Below are positions 26,777 to 36,357 of a DNA stretch of 64,000 nucleotides, piece after piece. The notes under the pieces are model-generated. The model saw only the letters and a program-made list of their open reading frames with translations. It ran no database searches and was not told the DNA's origin. Source of the stretch: Amycolatopsis jejuensis (GTDB lineage Bacteria; Actinomycetota; Actinomycetes; Mycobacteriales; Pseudonocardiaceae). The stretch's first letter is position 1. The number at the start of each line of letters is the position of its first letter. A program made the position numbers and the translations under genes. The DNA is taken from contig NZ_JNYZ01000009.1 in assembly GCF_000717335.1 (NCBI RefSeq), positions 124,001-188,000 of the forward strand. Reading direction: 5' to 3'.

Positions 26777-26915
26777 CGATCCTCCTGAAGTGGTCGGGTG
26801 CCCAGGGTGCGGGGCGCGGACCCGGTCCCGCAGCGGCTCCCAGCGGCTGGGCGGCCGGGTGGTACAAAGTTCCCGACGGCCGGGAATTGTCGGTGCCCGC
26901 CGATAACGTGGGGGC

Positions 26916-27818
26916 ATGAGCATCGGATTGACGTTGCCTGCCGTGCCTTCTCCGGACGCGACAGTGGCCCACCTGCTGGCAAACGCGCGCGAGGCCGAGG
27001 AGGCCGGTGCCGCGTCGATCTGGTTTTCCCAGCTGCCATTGGGTCTTGACGCACTCGTCGTGTCCGCGCTCGCCGGCCAGGTCACCGAGCGGATCGAGAT
27101 CGGCACGTCCGTGGTGCCGATCTACCCACGGCATCCGCTGGCGTTGGCGGCTGCCGCGCGCACGGCGAGCGAGGCGTCCGGCGGACGCTTCACGCTCGGC
27201 GTAGGCCTTGGCTCGCAACCGTTTCTGGAGCCGATCTACGGCGTTCCGTACGCGCCGCCGGTACGGCATCTGCGGGAATACCTCACGGTGCTGCGGGCCC
27301 TGTTCGACGGCGAGCAGGTGGATTTCGCCGGTGAGACCCTGCGGGTCCATCTGCCCGAGCCCGCGCGGAAGGCTCCGGTGTCGGTGGTCGTCGCCGCGAT
27401 GGGGCCGCAGGCATTGCGGGTCACCGGGGAACTCGCCGACGGGACGCTGCCGTACCTGGCCGGTCCGCGCGTGGTCGAGGAGCGGATCGCGCCCGTGCTC
27501 GGTCCGGGAAAACGCGTGATCGCGGCGGTTCCTGCCGTGGTAACCAAGGCCGTGGACACGGTACGTGCGGCGGCCGCGCGGGAATTGGCGTTCTACAACT
27601 CGATCCCGTCATACCGGAACGTGCTCGACGCGGAAGGCGTCGAGCATCCAGTGGAGCTGGCCCTGATCGGCGACGAGGAGACGGTCGCCGCCGGAGTGCG
27701 CCGATATCTGGCCGCCGGAGCGACCGACGTGCTGCTCACCCAGACGTCCCTGCACACCGACGAGGACCGGCGCCGCACGTGGCGGCTCGCTGGGGCGCTC
27801 AACTCGGCTGGGTTGTGA
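26916..27818 (+). CDS. LLM-class F420-dependent oxidoreductase
   Basis: A 300-aa luciferase-like TIM-barrel enzyme with AREAEEAGAASIWFSQLPLG, IEIGTSVVPIYPRHPLALA, GRFTLGVGLGSQPFLE and a C-terminal GATDVLLTQT. The pattern is that of mycobacterial-type F420-dependent oxidoreductases. The ATG follows TAACGT-N6 with no real Shine-Dalgarno, suggesting a leaderless mRNA. Its last codons (LNSAGL, stop) form the first unit of the 70-bp tandem repeat array that follows. Confidence 0.88.
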   Translation: MSIGLTLPAVPSPDATVAHLLANAREAEEAGAASIWFSQLPLGLDALVVSALAGQVTERIEIGTSVVPIYPRHPLALAAAARTASEASGGRFTLGVGLGSQPFLEPIYGVPYAPPVRHLREYLTVLRALFDGEQVDFAGETLRVHLPEPARKAPVSVVVAAMGPQALRVTGELADGTLPYLAGPRVVEERIAPVLGPGKRVIAAVPAVVTKAVDTVRAAAARELAFYNSIPSYRNVLDAEGVEHPVELALIGDEETVAAGVRRYLAAGATDVLLTQTSLHTDEDRRRTWRLAGALNSAGL

Positions 27819-28330
27819 GTGCTGGTTGGTGCTGGCGTTTGTTCTGGGGTTGGGTTGGTGGTGGTGTGTTCGGCTCGGTCGGGTTGTGAGTGCTGTTGAC
27901 ACTGACATCTCTTCTGGGTCGGGTTGGTGTGTTCAGCTGAGTCGGGTTGTGAATGCTGTTTGGTGCTGGTGTTTCTTCTGGGTCGGGTTGGTGGCTGGTG
28001 TGCTCAATTCGGTCGGGTTGGTGAGTGCCGTTGACGTTGGCGGTTCTTGCGAGTCAGGGTGGTGACTGGTGTGCTCAACTCGGCCGGGTTGTGAGTGCTG
28101 TTGGTGCTGGCGGTTCTTCCGAGTCGGGTTCGTGGCTGGCGGGCTCAACTCGGCCGGGTTCGTGAGTGCCGTTGACGTTGGCGGTTCTTGCGAGTCAGGG
28201 TGGTGACCGGTGTGCTCAACTCGGCCGGGTTGTGAGTGCTGTTGGTGCTGGCGGTTCTTCCGAGTCGGGTTCGTGGCTGGCGGGCTCAACTCAGCCGGGT
28301 CGTGAGCGCCGCTGACACCGACATTTCCTC
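27797..28330. repeat. Tandem array of eight ~70-bp units between convergent genes
   Basis: Units start at 27797, 27868, 27931, 28002, 28073, 28143, 28214 and 28284; seven are 70-71 bp apart and one 63 bp. Each begins with a variant of GCTCAACTCGGCCGGGTTGTG and ends in GGGTTGGTGGCTGGTGT-like sequence. Units 5 and 7 are almost identical, as are 4 and 6, giving a ~141-bp higher-order period. The first unit contains the stop of the F420-enzyme gene, the last the stop of the antiporter gene. No real gene lies inside; open frames there are repeat translations. Confidence 0.9.
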
Positions 28331-29923
28331 CAGGTCAAGCTCGCGGAGGACCTTCTGCAGGACGTCGTCGTCGAGCCGACCGGCGCGGTTCTCCTCGATC
28401 AACGCCGCGCGTTGGGTCACCAGCAGTTCTCGCCGTGCCTTCGCGAACTTGGCTTGCGGACTGGCTCGCTGTTCCTCGCCGGACAACGTGATCGCGGCCT
28501 CCGCGAACCGGTAACGGGTGTCGAGCATGCGTTCCATCCGCTGTTCCAACGCTTTCAGCTGCTCCGGCTTTATGTCCATTTTGGACAGTTGATCGCGGCC
28601 GAGTTCACGGAACCGTTCGTGCGCGGCCTTCTGTGCGACCCGGCGGGCGGCGAGTTCCTCCTCTTGATCGCGGGCGGCCTCGTCCGGGTTCTGCACCTTG
28701 AGCAGCCGGATCAGCGGGGGCAGCGTGAGTCCCTGGATCAGCACGGTGCCCACCGCGACGGAAAAGGCGAACAGCTGGATCTCGGCCCGTCCGGGCGTGT
28801 CGGCCGGAACGCCAGACGCCGCGGCGATCGTCACCACACCACGCATGCCGGTCCACGACACGACGGCCAGCGAGCGCCACGGCGGTGGATCTTTCTTGGT
28901 GCGTCTGAGGAGCTGCAGCGACCTGGGCAGGTAGCTGGACAGGAACACCGCAGGAATGCGGATCAGCATCGTCACGAACAGCACGATGACGGCGCAGAGC
29001 ACCAGGGTCCCGTTGTCCCGGGCAGCGTGCTCCGCACCGTCGAGGACGAACGGCAGTTGCAACGCCATCAACGCAAAGACGAGCCCTTCGAGCATCACGT
29101 CGATCGAGGCCCACACCGACCGGTCCTGCACCCGCGTCGCCGGAGACGCACGCAGCGACCGATGCCCGAGGAACAGCCCCGCGGTGACCACGGCCAGCAC
29201 GCCCGACCCGCTGAACTCCGCGCCGAAGGGATGCAGATGCTCGGCGGTCACGTACGCAGCGAAGGGGACCACGATGCCGAACGCCGACTCGAGCAACGGG
29301 TCGTCAAGCCGGGTCCGGATCACCTCGACGATCCCGCCGGCAACCAGCCCGACCAGAATCCCGACCACGGTCGCGACGGCGAAAACAGCAAACCCGTGCC
29401 CGAGCGACCCAGCCGTCCCTGCGACGGCCGCGAGCGCGACCTTGTAGAGCGTGAGCGCGGCGGCGTCGTTGACGAGACTCTCGCCGGTCAGGACCGTCAT
29501 CACCCCGCGAGGCAACCCGAGCCGCCGCCCGATCGCGACGGCAGTAACGGCATCCGGCGGCGAGACGACGGCCCCGAGCACCAGCGCCGACGCCCACGGC
29601 AGGTCGGGCAGCAGCAGGTGCACCACGAAGGCGACCATGAACGCAGTGCCGACCACGAGCAGCACCCCAAGCGAGATGATCGGCCGCAAATTCGCACGAA
29701 AGTGGGAAAGCGAACTCTCCAGCGACGTCGAGTACAACAACGGCGGCAGCACGACGGTGAGAATCAGCTCAGGTTCGAGCTCGATCCGCGGCACCCCGGG
29801 AATCAAGGCCACCCCGAGCGCGACCACCACGATCAGCAGGGGCGCAGAAAGGTTGAACCGCCGGGCGACCGCAGTGAGCCCCAGCGACCCGGCAAGCACC
29901 GCGACCAACGTCAAGGTCTCCAT
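28286..29923 (-). CDS. Na+/H+ antiporter (CPA1/NhaP type)
   Basis: A 545-aa cation/proton antiporter with about 12 membrane helices (residues ~5-400) and a ~140-residue cytoplasmic C-terminal helical tail. The key CPA1 motifs are SPPDAVTAVAIGRR and GESLVNDAAALTLYKVAL, where the Asp residues bind the ion. It exports Na+ or K+ in exchange for H+ across the plasma membrane. The start at 29923 (METLTLVAVLAG) is the best fit; ATG at 29932 is possible. The last codons and stop fall in the final unit of the tandem repeat array. Confidence 0.9.
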   Translation of the reverse strand: METLTLVAVLAGSLGLTAVARRFNLSAPLLIVVVALGVALIPGVPRIELEPELILTVVLPPLLYSTSLESSLSHFRANLRPIISLGVLLVVGTAFMVAFVVHLLLPDLPWASALVLGAVVSPPDAVTAVAIGRRLGLPRGVMTVLTGESLVNDAAALTLYKVALAAVAGTAGSLGHGFAVFAVATVVGILVGLVAGGIVEVIRTRLDDPLLESAFGIVVPFAAYVTAEHLHPFGAEFSGSGVLAVVTAGLFLGHRSLRASPATRVQDRSVWASIDVMLEGLVFALMALQLPFVLDGAEHAARDNGTLVLCAVIVLFVTMLIRIPAVFLSSYLPRSLQLLRRTKKDPPPWRSLAVVSWTGMRGVVTIAAASGVPADTPGRAEIQLFAFSVAVGTVLIQGLTLPPLIRLLKVQNPDEAARDQEEELAARRVAQKAAHERFRELGRDQLSKMDIKPEQLKALEQRMERMLDTRYRFAEAAITLSGEEQRASPQAKFAKARRELLVTQRAALIEENRAGRLDDDVLQKVLRELDLEEMSVSAALTTRLS

Positions 29924-29999
29924 GGATCGCATCTTGACGTATCGAGGGTGATGGGGCGGGTTTGGCGGGGCGCCGTGTCGGGTGGGGTTGGGTTGGTGG

Positions 30000-30070
30000 T
30001 GCGGGTTGTGCGGGTGCGGGTTTGGGCGTACGGGTGCGGGTGCGGGTGCGGGTTTGGGGGTGCGGGTTGA
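30000..30070. repeat. G-rich GGTGCG hexamer-type repeats
   Basis: Repeated GTGCGGGT / GGGTGCGG words, seven or more copies, interspersed with GGGTTTGGG. The plus strand is rich in GGG runs and could form G-quadruplexes. Confidence 0.7.
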
Positions 30071-30286
30071 CGTGGTGGTCGGGGGCCGAGGTGGGTTGGC
30101 GGTGAGGCGGCCGGGTCGGGTCAGGCCAGGAGGATGGCTTTGGTCGGCCATGCCGGGTGGTGGGTCGCCGCTACGGGTGTGCGTTGGCAGGGGTGGGCTT
30201 AGCCGGTCAAACCGGGCGTGGGTTGGCCACGATGGGTATGGGGTAGTGGTGTGGCTGAGCCGAACTGAGCGTGATGGGCGACGACG

Positions 30287-30400
30287 GATGCGAGTCGGTG
30301 GGGTGGGCTGAGTCGGCCAAGCTGGGTGTGGTGGGCGATGGCGGATGCGAGTCGGTGGGGTGGGCTGAGTCCGCCAAGCTGCGTGTGGTGCCACGACCGC
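30287..30400. repeat. 57-bp direct tandem repeat, two copies plus a partial
   Basis: GGATGCGAGTCGGTGGGGTG begins at 30287 and again at 30344; the following GGCTGAGTCSGCCAAGCTGSG segments match too. A diverged partial copy precedes at about 30251. Confidence 0.75.
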
Positions 30401-30592
30401 GGGGGTAGGTCGGCTGGGTGGGTGCAGCCGGGTCAATCCGGGGGTGGGTGGGCCAGGCGGAGCCCGTCAAGCCGGGCATGGGTTAGCTAAATGGCGTGGG
30501 CAGCACGATGGCGTTGGTCTGCCAAGCCGGGCGAGGATCCGTGGGGTGGGACCCGGGTCAAGCCGGACCTAGGGCAGCACCCCAGGCGTGGG

Positions 30593-32137
30593 TCAGCCGA
30601 GTTCTTTCAGTTCTCGCTCAACTGCGGCGAGTTCTTCTGCCGAGCCTTGGACTTTCGGGCCGGTGAACCACTTTCTCGCCGACACCGCCCACCACAGGGC
30701 TGCTCCGCCCAGCACTACCAGGAACGCGATCGGCGTGTAGTTGAACGTGTCGACCGTGATCGGGCTTGACTGGGGGAGCATGAAGAGCACGAAGATCACC
30801 ACGACCCACGCCGTCGCTACGATGCCTATTGGTTTGCCCCAGCGGCCGAGGTGCCAGGGGCCTTTCTCGAAGCTGTCGCCGCGGCGGACGCGGAGGAAAA
30901 CGGGGATTACGTAGGCCACGTAAAGGCCCACTGTGGCGATCGAGGTGACTGCGGCGTAGGCCGTCGCGCTCCATAGGTAGGGGAGGGCCAGGATCAGTGC
31001 ACCGCCGGCGGCGAGCCATACCGCGTTGGTCGGGGTTTGGGTGCGTTTGTTGATGTTGTGCCAGAACTTCGAGCCTGGGATTGCGCCGTCGCGGGCGAAG
31101 GCGTAGATCATGCGGGAGTTTGCTGTCACTGAGGCCATGCCGCAGAACAACTGGGCGCCGATGCAGATCAGCAGGAGGAATTTACCCGTTACCGCGCCGG
31201 TGGCGTCGATGAAGATCTGTGCCGGTGGTACGCCGGTGTTCGAGCCGACGGCGCCGTCGTAGTCCTGGATTGCGAACGTCAGGCCGATCAGCAGGATCCA
31301 GCCCGCGACCAATGACACGAGGATCGAGTTGATGATCCCGCGTGGACCGGCCTTTGCGGCGTTCTTCGTCTCCTCCGTCATGTGCGCGGACGCGTCGTAC
31401 CCGGTGAGCGTGTACTGCGCCAGCAGCAAGCCGAGCAGGAACACGTACACCGGCGAGCCCCAGCCCGTCTGGTTCACGAAACTGCCGAACACGAACGACG
31501 CATCCTGGTGCTTCGCGGGCACGAACAGCAGCACGCCCACGATCACGAGCACGCCCAGCAGGTGCCACCACACGCTGACGCTGTTGAGCACCGCCACGAC
31601 GCGCACGCCGAAGGTGTTCAGCACCCCGTGCAGCACGAGGATGATCGCCAGCAGCAGGATGGTGTGCCCCGGCGTTGCGCTGAATCCCCACTGCAGGTCG
31701 AGAAACGCGTTGAGGAACAGCGCCGCACCGAAGTCGATGCCTGCGGTGACCGCGATCTGCCCGATCAGGTTGAACCAGCCGGTGAACCACGACCACGCCG
31801 GACCGTTGCGCGTCGCCAGCTTCGCCGCCCAGTAGTACAGCCCGCCGGCCGTCGGGTAGCTCGAGCACACCTCCGCCATTCCCAGCCCGACCAGCACCAC
31901 GAACAGCCCCACCAGCGGCCAGCCCCAGATCATCGCGGCGGGCCCGCCGGTCTTCATCCCGAAGCCGTACAGCGTGAGGCAGCCGGACAGGATCGAGATG
32001 ATCGTGAACGACACGGCGAAGTTCGAGAACGCCGACATCGTGCGCTTGAGCTCCTGCGCGTAGCCGAGCGCGTGCAGGCGAGCGCTGTCCTCGTCGGGCT
32101 GGCCGGGCCGGTCGGTCTGCTGGTCGGAGACATCCAT
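30593..32137 (-). CDS. APC-superfamily amino acid permease
   Basis: A 514-aa membrane transporter with about 12 helices. The N-terminal LGYAQELKRTMSAFSNFAVSF and ISILSGCLTLYGFGM are typical of the GABA/amino-acid permease branch. TGYDASAHMTEETKNAA is a conserved helix 6-8 loop. It would import an amino acid or amine such as GABA or choline-related compounds; the substrate is not certain. The ATG at 32137 follows a cytoplasmic Asp/Gln-rich tail. Separated from the antiporter by the low-complexity region. Confidence 0.92.
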   Translation of the reverse strand: MDVSDQQTDRPGQPDEDSARLHALGYAQELKRTMSAFSNFAVSFTIISILSGCLTLYGFGMKTGGPAAMIWGWPLVGLFVVLVGLGMAEVCSSYPTAGGLYYWAAKLATRNGPAWSWFTGWFNLIGQIAVTAGIDFGAALFLNAFLDLQWGFSATPGHTILLLAIILVLHGVLNTFGVRVVAVLNSVSVWWHLLGVLVIVGVLLFVPAKHQDASFVFGSFVNQTGWGSPVYVFLLGLLLAQYTLTGYDASAHMTEETKNAAKAGPRGIINSILVSLVAGWILLIGLTFAIQDYDGAVGSNTGVPPAQIFIDATGAVTGKFLLLICIGAQLFCGMASVTANSRMIYAFARDGAIPGSKFWHNINKRTQTPTNAVWLAAGGALILALPYLWSATAYAAVTSIATVGLYVAYVIPVFLRVRRGDSFEKGPWHLGRWGKPIGIVATAWVVVIFVLFMLPQSSPITVDTFNYTPIAFLVVLGGAALWWAVSARKWFTGPKVQGSAEELAAVERELKELG

Positions 32138-32212
32138 CGGGCACCCACCTGAAAGGTATGCGGACAGACCATTGAGAATTCCGCAGAAGTTAGCCCTCCC
32201 CGTTCGCGGGTG

Positions 32213-33196
32213 TCAAGGTTTCGTCAGCAGCTCCTCCAAACGGCGCACCACCGGCCACGCTCCGTCGGCCGTATTCGACAGGACGGTAATGCTCAGCTCC
32301 CGCGACGGTTGCCACTCGCTGCGGAACGAAACGCCGTAGTCGTAGCCCTCCAGCAACACCACTCCTTCTTGCACCGGCAGCCAGAACCCGAGCCCGTAGC
32401 GGAATTTCTCGCGTGTCCCGGTGACCGGGCTGTGCACGGCGGTCATCCGCTCGACCCACTCCCGCGGCACGATCCGGCCCGCGGACAGAGCCTGCCAGAA
32501 CGCCGCGAAATCCGGCGCCGTGGAGTAGCAGCCACCGTCGCCGCTGCCGACCACCGGCAGGCTGAACACGTTGGTACGGCCGTCCTCCAGATACCCGGCC
32601 GCGGTGCGCCCGGGTAGCGCATCGGACCGCAGGAACTCCGTGTCCGCCATTCCGGCAGGCTCGGTGACCCGTTCGCGGACCAGGTCGGCGAACGGACGTC
32701 CGGCCGCCCGTTCGGCGACGATCGCCAGCACCGCGAACCCGCCGTTGTTGTACGTGAACTGCTCGCCCGGCGGGTCACGTTGGGGGTGCCCGCCGAGCGC
32801 GGTCAAATACGCCGCCGCGGACGTGAATTCCTGTGGCCGCGGCGGTGGTTCCGCGTTCTCGTCGAAGTAGTCGCCGATTCCCGACCGGTGCGCGAGCAGG
32901 TGTTCGACCGTGACCCCGTCGTGGATCAACGGCAGGTCTGAACCCAGCAGCTCGCGGACGCGAGTGCCGAGCGCCAGCAACCCGTCGACGATCAGGCTCA
33001 CCACCACGAGCGCGGTGAACCCCTTGGTACCACTGGCAATCCCGAACCGAGTGTCCACTGTGTTCGGAACGCCGTACCCCCGGTGCGCCAAGCCGTACGC
33101 ACGCGAGAGCACCGTCTCGTCTCCTCGGCGGACCAGCAGTGCGCCGGAAAATCCGGTGCGCGCCGCCAGCCGGCCGATCTTCTCTTCAAGATCCAT
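32213..33196 (-). CDS. Serine hydrolase, class C beta-lactamase family
   Basis: A 327-aa serine hydrolase of PF00144. The SxxK active site is SGTK (near residue 65) and the second motif YxN is YNN in GEQFTYNNGG. It lacks a signal peptide, so it is probably cytoplasmic and an esterase or D-aminopeptidase rather than a true beta-lactamase. The ATG at 33196 gives the family-typical MDLEEKIGRLA. Downstream of a terminator that ends the glycerophosphodiesterase transcript, so it has its own promoter. Confidence 0.88.
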   Translation of the reverse strand: MDLEEKIGRLAARTGFSGALLVRRGDETVLSRAYGLAHRGYGVPNTVDTRFGIASGTKGFTALVVVSLIVDGLLALGTRVRELLGSDLPLIHDGVTVEHLLAHRSGIGDYFDENAEPPPRPQEFTSAAAYLTALGGHPQRDPPGEQFTYNNGGFAVLAIVAERAAGRPFADLVRERVTEPAGMADTEFLRSDALPGRTAAGYLEDGRTNVFSLPVVGSGDGGCYSTAPDFAAFWQALSAGRIVPREWVERMTAVHSPVTGTREKFRYGLGFWLPVQEGVVLLEGYDYGVSFRSEWQPSRELSITVLSNTADGAWPVVRRLEELLTKP

Positions 33197-33224
33197 GCCC
33201 AAGACCCTAGCGATCACCACCGAC

Positions 33225-33266
33225 AAAAAACGGCCTGCCGACGACGCGGTGGTCGCCGGCAGGCCG
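33225..33266 (-). terminator. Intrinsic terminator of the glycerophosphodiesterase gene
   Basis: CGGCCTGCCG (33231-33240) and CGGCAGGCCG (33257-33266) form a perfect 10-bp stem, extended by four more pairs. Read on the minus strand it is followed by TTTTTT (33230-33225). Confidence 0.9.
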
Positions 33267-33291
33267 AAAACAGGGAAAACAAAGGGAAAAA

Positions 33292-34419
33292 TCAGCGACC
33301 GAGGAAGTCGTGCAGTGATTCGAGCGCGGTGTCCGGCTGGTCGGCGAAGAACCCGTCGACGCCCGCCTTGAGGAACGCCGCCTCCTCGGCGAACACGTTG
33401 CCAAACGCACTCGGGCTGGCCGAAGACCGCAGATTCGTCGGCAGGAACGGGTTTTCGTTGCGGAATGTATAGGGCTGCACCTTCAGCGAGGCGCGGTGCG
33501 CATCGGCGACGAGCGAAGTCGGCCGCCCCAGATTGCCAGCGGCATCCCGCGGGATGATCTGCGACTTCTCCGGACCGAGGTAAGCCGCGTACTTCGCGAC
33601 GTCACGCAGCCCGGCGAGGGTGACCAGATCCGCGTACGTGCGCTTGTCGCCCTTCGCCACGAAGTCCGCCGGAGCCCCGCTCGCCGAGGTCAGCTGCAGC
33701 AACGGCACCCGCACCTGCTTGTGCAGCTCCTGCAGGTTCGACACCTCGAACGACTGGATGATCACCGGCGCATTCGGCCGGTTCAGCCCGTTGCGGTTCA
33801 GGATCGACACCAGCTTCGGCTCGGTGGGGTTCCCGATCGAGACGAAGTACGTGGAGTGCTTGACCTCGGGGTACGTACCCAGCGTGCGGTGCAGTTCGCG
33901 GCCGAGCTGCCGGGTGAGGTCGAGCACCTCCTGATACGTCGCGATCCGGTAGCGCCCGTCGTACAGCTTGTTGTTCGGCCGGTTCTCCGGGATGCGCTCC
34001 TCGGCCCGCAGCGTCTTGAGCTCGGCGAGGGTGAAGTCCTCGGTGAACCAGCCGGTCATCGTGGTGCCGTCGATCGTCTTCGTGGTCTTGCGCCCGGTGA
34101 ACTCCGGGTGGTCCGCGACGTCGGTGGTACCGCCGATCTCCGGCTCGTGCCGCGCGACCAGCTGCCCGTCCTTGGTCGGCACGAGGTCGACGTCGACGTA
34201 GTCCACGCCCATCCGGTAGGCCAGCTCGTACGACGCGAGCGTGTGCTCCGGACGGTAGCCGGGCGCGCCCCGGTGGCCGACGATCACCGGGTCATCGTGC
34301 CGGGGCCCGTGCGCGGCCGCCACCTGGTCATCGGCCGATGCCGGACCGACCGCGAGGCCGGCGACACCGAGCAGGGCCAGTCCGGACAGGGCGAGCATGC
34401 CGAGACGTTTGCGCTTCAT
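33292..34419 (-). CDS. glpQ: Secreted glycerophosphodiester phosphodiesterase
   Basis: A 375-aa exported GDPD that hydrolyses glycerophosphodiesters to glycerol-3-P and an alcohol. Residues 1-30 form a signal peptide (MKRKRLGMLALSGLALLG..., cleavage near ASADD). The catalytic motifs are HRGAPGYRPEHT (metal Glu and two His) and DYVDVDLVPTKDGQLVARHEPE. The C-terminal AGVDGFFADQPD is standard for the family. It probably scavenges phosphate and glycerol from lipids or teichoic-acid-like polymers. Divergent from purD, and ended by a strong terminator. Confidence 0.93.
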   Translation of the reverse strand: MKRKRLGMLALSGLALLGVAGLAVGPASADDQVAAAHGPRHDDPVIVGHRGAPGYRPEHTLASYELAYRMGVDYVDVDLVPTKDGQLVARHEPEIGGTTDVADHPEFTGRKTTKTIDGTTMTGWFTEDFTLAELKTLRAEERIPENRPNNKLYDGRYRIATYQEVLDLTRQLGRELHRTLGTYPEVKHSTYFVSIGNPTEPKLVSILNRNGLNRPNAPVIIQSFEVSNLQELHKQVRVPLLQLTSASGAPADFVAKGDKRTYADLVTLAGLRDVAKYAAYLGPEKSQIIPRDAAGNLGRPTSLVADAHRASLKVQPYTFRNENPFLPTNLRSSASPSAFGNVFAEEAAFLKAGVDGFFADQPDTALESLHDFLGR

Positions 34420-34626
34420 GGAGGACCTTTCTCTCCCGGGCCGACCGCCCTTCCCGGCGGTCCGCCACGACTACCGCGTCACCCTCACCGCCGCAAGCGT
34501 CGGACGTCGGGCACCAGCGGGGCGGACGGCTGACAACCGGGTAAACGGTGCGTGGATTCCGATTCCGGGCAGTGCTGGCGGACGGCGATCGGCCCGGTCG
34601 GAGCACCCACCGTTAGTCTGTCCGGC

Positions 34627-35880
34627 GTGCGCGTACTGGTAATCGGCTCCGGCGCCCGGGAGCATGCACTCGTCCTCGCGGTGTCCGGCGACCCCGCGGT
34701 CACGGCGCTGGCCTGCGCCCCCGGCAACGCCGGCACGGCTGCGGTCGCGGAGCAGCTCGGGGTCGAACCGGCCCAGCCGGAGGCTGTCGCGGCCCTGGCG
34801 AAGGAGTGGAAGGCCGACCTGGTCGTGATCGGGCCGGAGGTTCCGCTGGTCGCCGGTGTCGCCGACGCTGTGCGCGAAGCGGGTATCGCCTGCTTCGGGC
34901 CGTCTGCGGCAGCTGCGCGCATTGAAGGGTCGAAGGCGTTCGCGAAGGACGTCATGGCGGCCGCGAAGGTGCCGACGGCGCATAGTGAGATCGTCGACAC
35001 ACCCGCGCGCCTTGACGCCGCGTTACAGCGCTTCGGCCCCACCTGGGTCGTGAAGGACGACGGTCTCGCCGCCGGTAAGGGCGTGGTGGTGACTGAGGAC
35101 ATCGAGGTCGCCCGGAAACATGCGTTGATGCTGCTCGACGGCGGTCACCCGGTCCTCCTGGAGTCCTTTTTGGACGGACCGGAGGCGTCGCTGTTCTGCT
35201 TCGTCGACGGCCGCACCGTGGTGCCGATGCTGCCCGCGCAGGACTTCAAGCGTGTCGGCGACGGCGACAAGGGCCCGAACACCGGCGGCATGGGGGCGTA
35301 CGCGCCACTGCCGTGGGCGTCGGAGAACCTGGTCGACGACGTAGTCGCGCGGGTTGTGCAGCCTGTGGTCGACGAGCTGGCCGAGCGGGGCAGCCCGTTC
35401 TCCGGCCTGCTGTACGCGGGTCTCGCGCTCACCTCGGACGGTCCGCAGGTCATCGAGTTCAACTGCCGCTTCGGCGACCCGGAGACGCAGGTAGTGCTCG
35501 CGTTGCTGCGTACGTCGCTGGCTGCGGTTCTGCGCGCGACAGCCACCGGGACGCTGGCCGAGCTGCCGCCGCTGGAGTGGTCCGGCGGGGCCGCGGTCAC
35601 CGTTGTGATCGCCGCTGACGGGTACCCCGGTAAGCCGCGCACGGGCGACGTCATCACTGGTGGCGAGATCGAGGGCGTGCTGCACGCCGGCACGCGGCGG
35701 CGTGACGACGGCGCTGTGATCTCTGCCGGTGGGCGGGTGCTGTCGGTGGTCGGCACGGGTAAGACGCTCAAGGCGGCGCGTAAGCACGCGTACGAGACTG
35801 TCGACCGCGTGCACCTCGCTGGCTCGCACCATCGCACGGACATCGCGCTACGTGCGGCCAACGGTGAGGTCAGCGTCTGA
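34627..35880 (+). CDS. purD: Phosphoribosylamine-glycine ligase
   Basis: A 417-aa ATP-grasp enzyme, the second step of de novo purine synthesis. [13 protein letters not shown] opens the N-terminal domain. The ATP-grasp region has [15 protein letters not shown] and the metal-binding [15 protein letters not shown], with [12 protein letters not shown]. The GTG at 34627 is chosen: it starts the conserved core exactly, and TAGTCT lies 7 nt upstream, a leaderless promoter layout. The upstream in-frame residues are not conserved. Confidence 0.97.
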   Translation: MRVLVIGSGAREHALVLAVSGDPAVTALACAPGNAGTAAVAEQLGVEPAQPEAVAALAKEWKADLVVIGPEVPLVAGVADAVREAGIACFGPSAAAARIEGSKAFAKDVMAAAKVPTAHSEIVDTPARLDAALQRFGPTWVVKDDGLAAGKGVVVTEDIEVARKHALMLLDGGHPVLLESFLDGPEASLFCFVDGRTVVPMLPAQDFKRVGDGDKGPNTGGMGAYAPLPWASENLVDDVVARVVQPVVDELAERGSPFSGLLYAGLALTSDGPQVIEFNCRFGDPETQVVLALLRTSLAAVLRATATGTLAELPPLEWSGGAAVTVVIAADGYPGKPRTGDVITGGEIEGVLHAGTRRRDDGAVISAGGRVLSVVGTGKTLKAARKHAYETVDRVHLAGSHHRTDIALRAANGEVSV

Positions 35881-35967
35881 GCGAAGTTCGCCTCAGGCTC
35901 ACGCATCCGTTGGTAGCCTCGTAGCGGGTCCGTACGGTCACCGTCCGTATCACGGGAGGGGCAGCGC

Positions 35968-36357
35968 ATGCCGGGAAGCACTCCGCTCACCGACCTGGCC
36001 TCGTCGATACCGGCGGCGCCCGGGGTGGCGGACCTGGTCGTCGAACCGGCGAAGCTGCTGGACGTCGCGCGGGTCGTCGAGGAGCAGGTCAGTGCACTCG
36101 AGGACAAGCTGCTGACGCGGCTGGGCGAGCTGCGCATCGATGCACCGTCGGCCGACACTGTGAGCGTGAATGCGGTGGCCGCGTGGAACACGGTTGTCGC
36201 CGAGGGTGATCAGTCGTACGTCGCGCAGGTGCGTGCGTACGTGGCCAACTTGCACAAGCTTGTCGCACAGCTGCGCGAAGCTGCGAAGACCTATCAAGCC
36301 AGCGACGCGGATAAGGCTGCTGCGTTCGGGGACCGCGGTGCGCACGGCGTCCGCTAA
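35968..36357 (+). CDS. PE-like ESX (type VII secretion) substrate
   Basis: A 129-aa helical protein predicted as two long helices joined by a turn around residues 60-72. It carries the type VII secretion signal YxxxD as YQASD (residues 109-113), just after the second helix. The conserved WxG is replaced by WNT at 73-75. Such proteins pair with a PPE-like partner, here the 567-aa protein two genes on, and are guided by an EspG chaperone. GGGAGGGG lies before the ATG. The first gene of the ESX accessory cluster. Confidence 0.75.
   Translation: MPGSTPLTDLASSIPAAPGVADLVVEPAKLLDVARVVEEQVSALEDKLLTRLGELRIDAPSADTVSVNAVAAWNTVVAEGDQSYVAQVRAYVANLHKLVAQLREAAKTYQASDADKAAAFGDRGAHGVR

Larger units (their letters stand above)
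29933..30592. other. 660-bp low-complexity intergenic region
   Basis: No convincing gene. The strand is strikingly G-rich on the plus strand. It contains a GTGCGG/GGTGCG microrepeat block near 30000-30070 and a 57-bp tandem repeat near 30287-30400. Long open frames here have the composition of repeat translation (Pro/Thr/Arg-rich on the minus strand). It separates the antiporter gene from the permease gene. Confidence 0.7.

Noticed and set aside
27933..28289. 118-residue minus-strand frame in the tandem array
   Set aside because: Its sequence is a direct translation of the 70-bp repeats, so it is open only because the repeat is.
27797..28330. CRISPR array
   Set aside because: Units are contiguous and whole-length similar with no unique spacers, and no cas gene is near.
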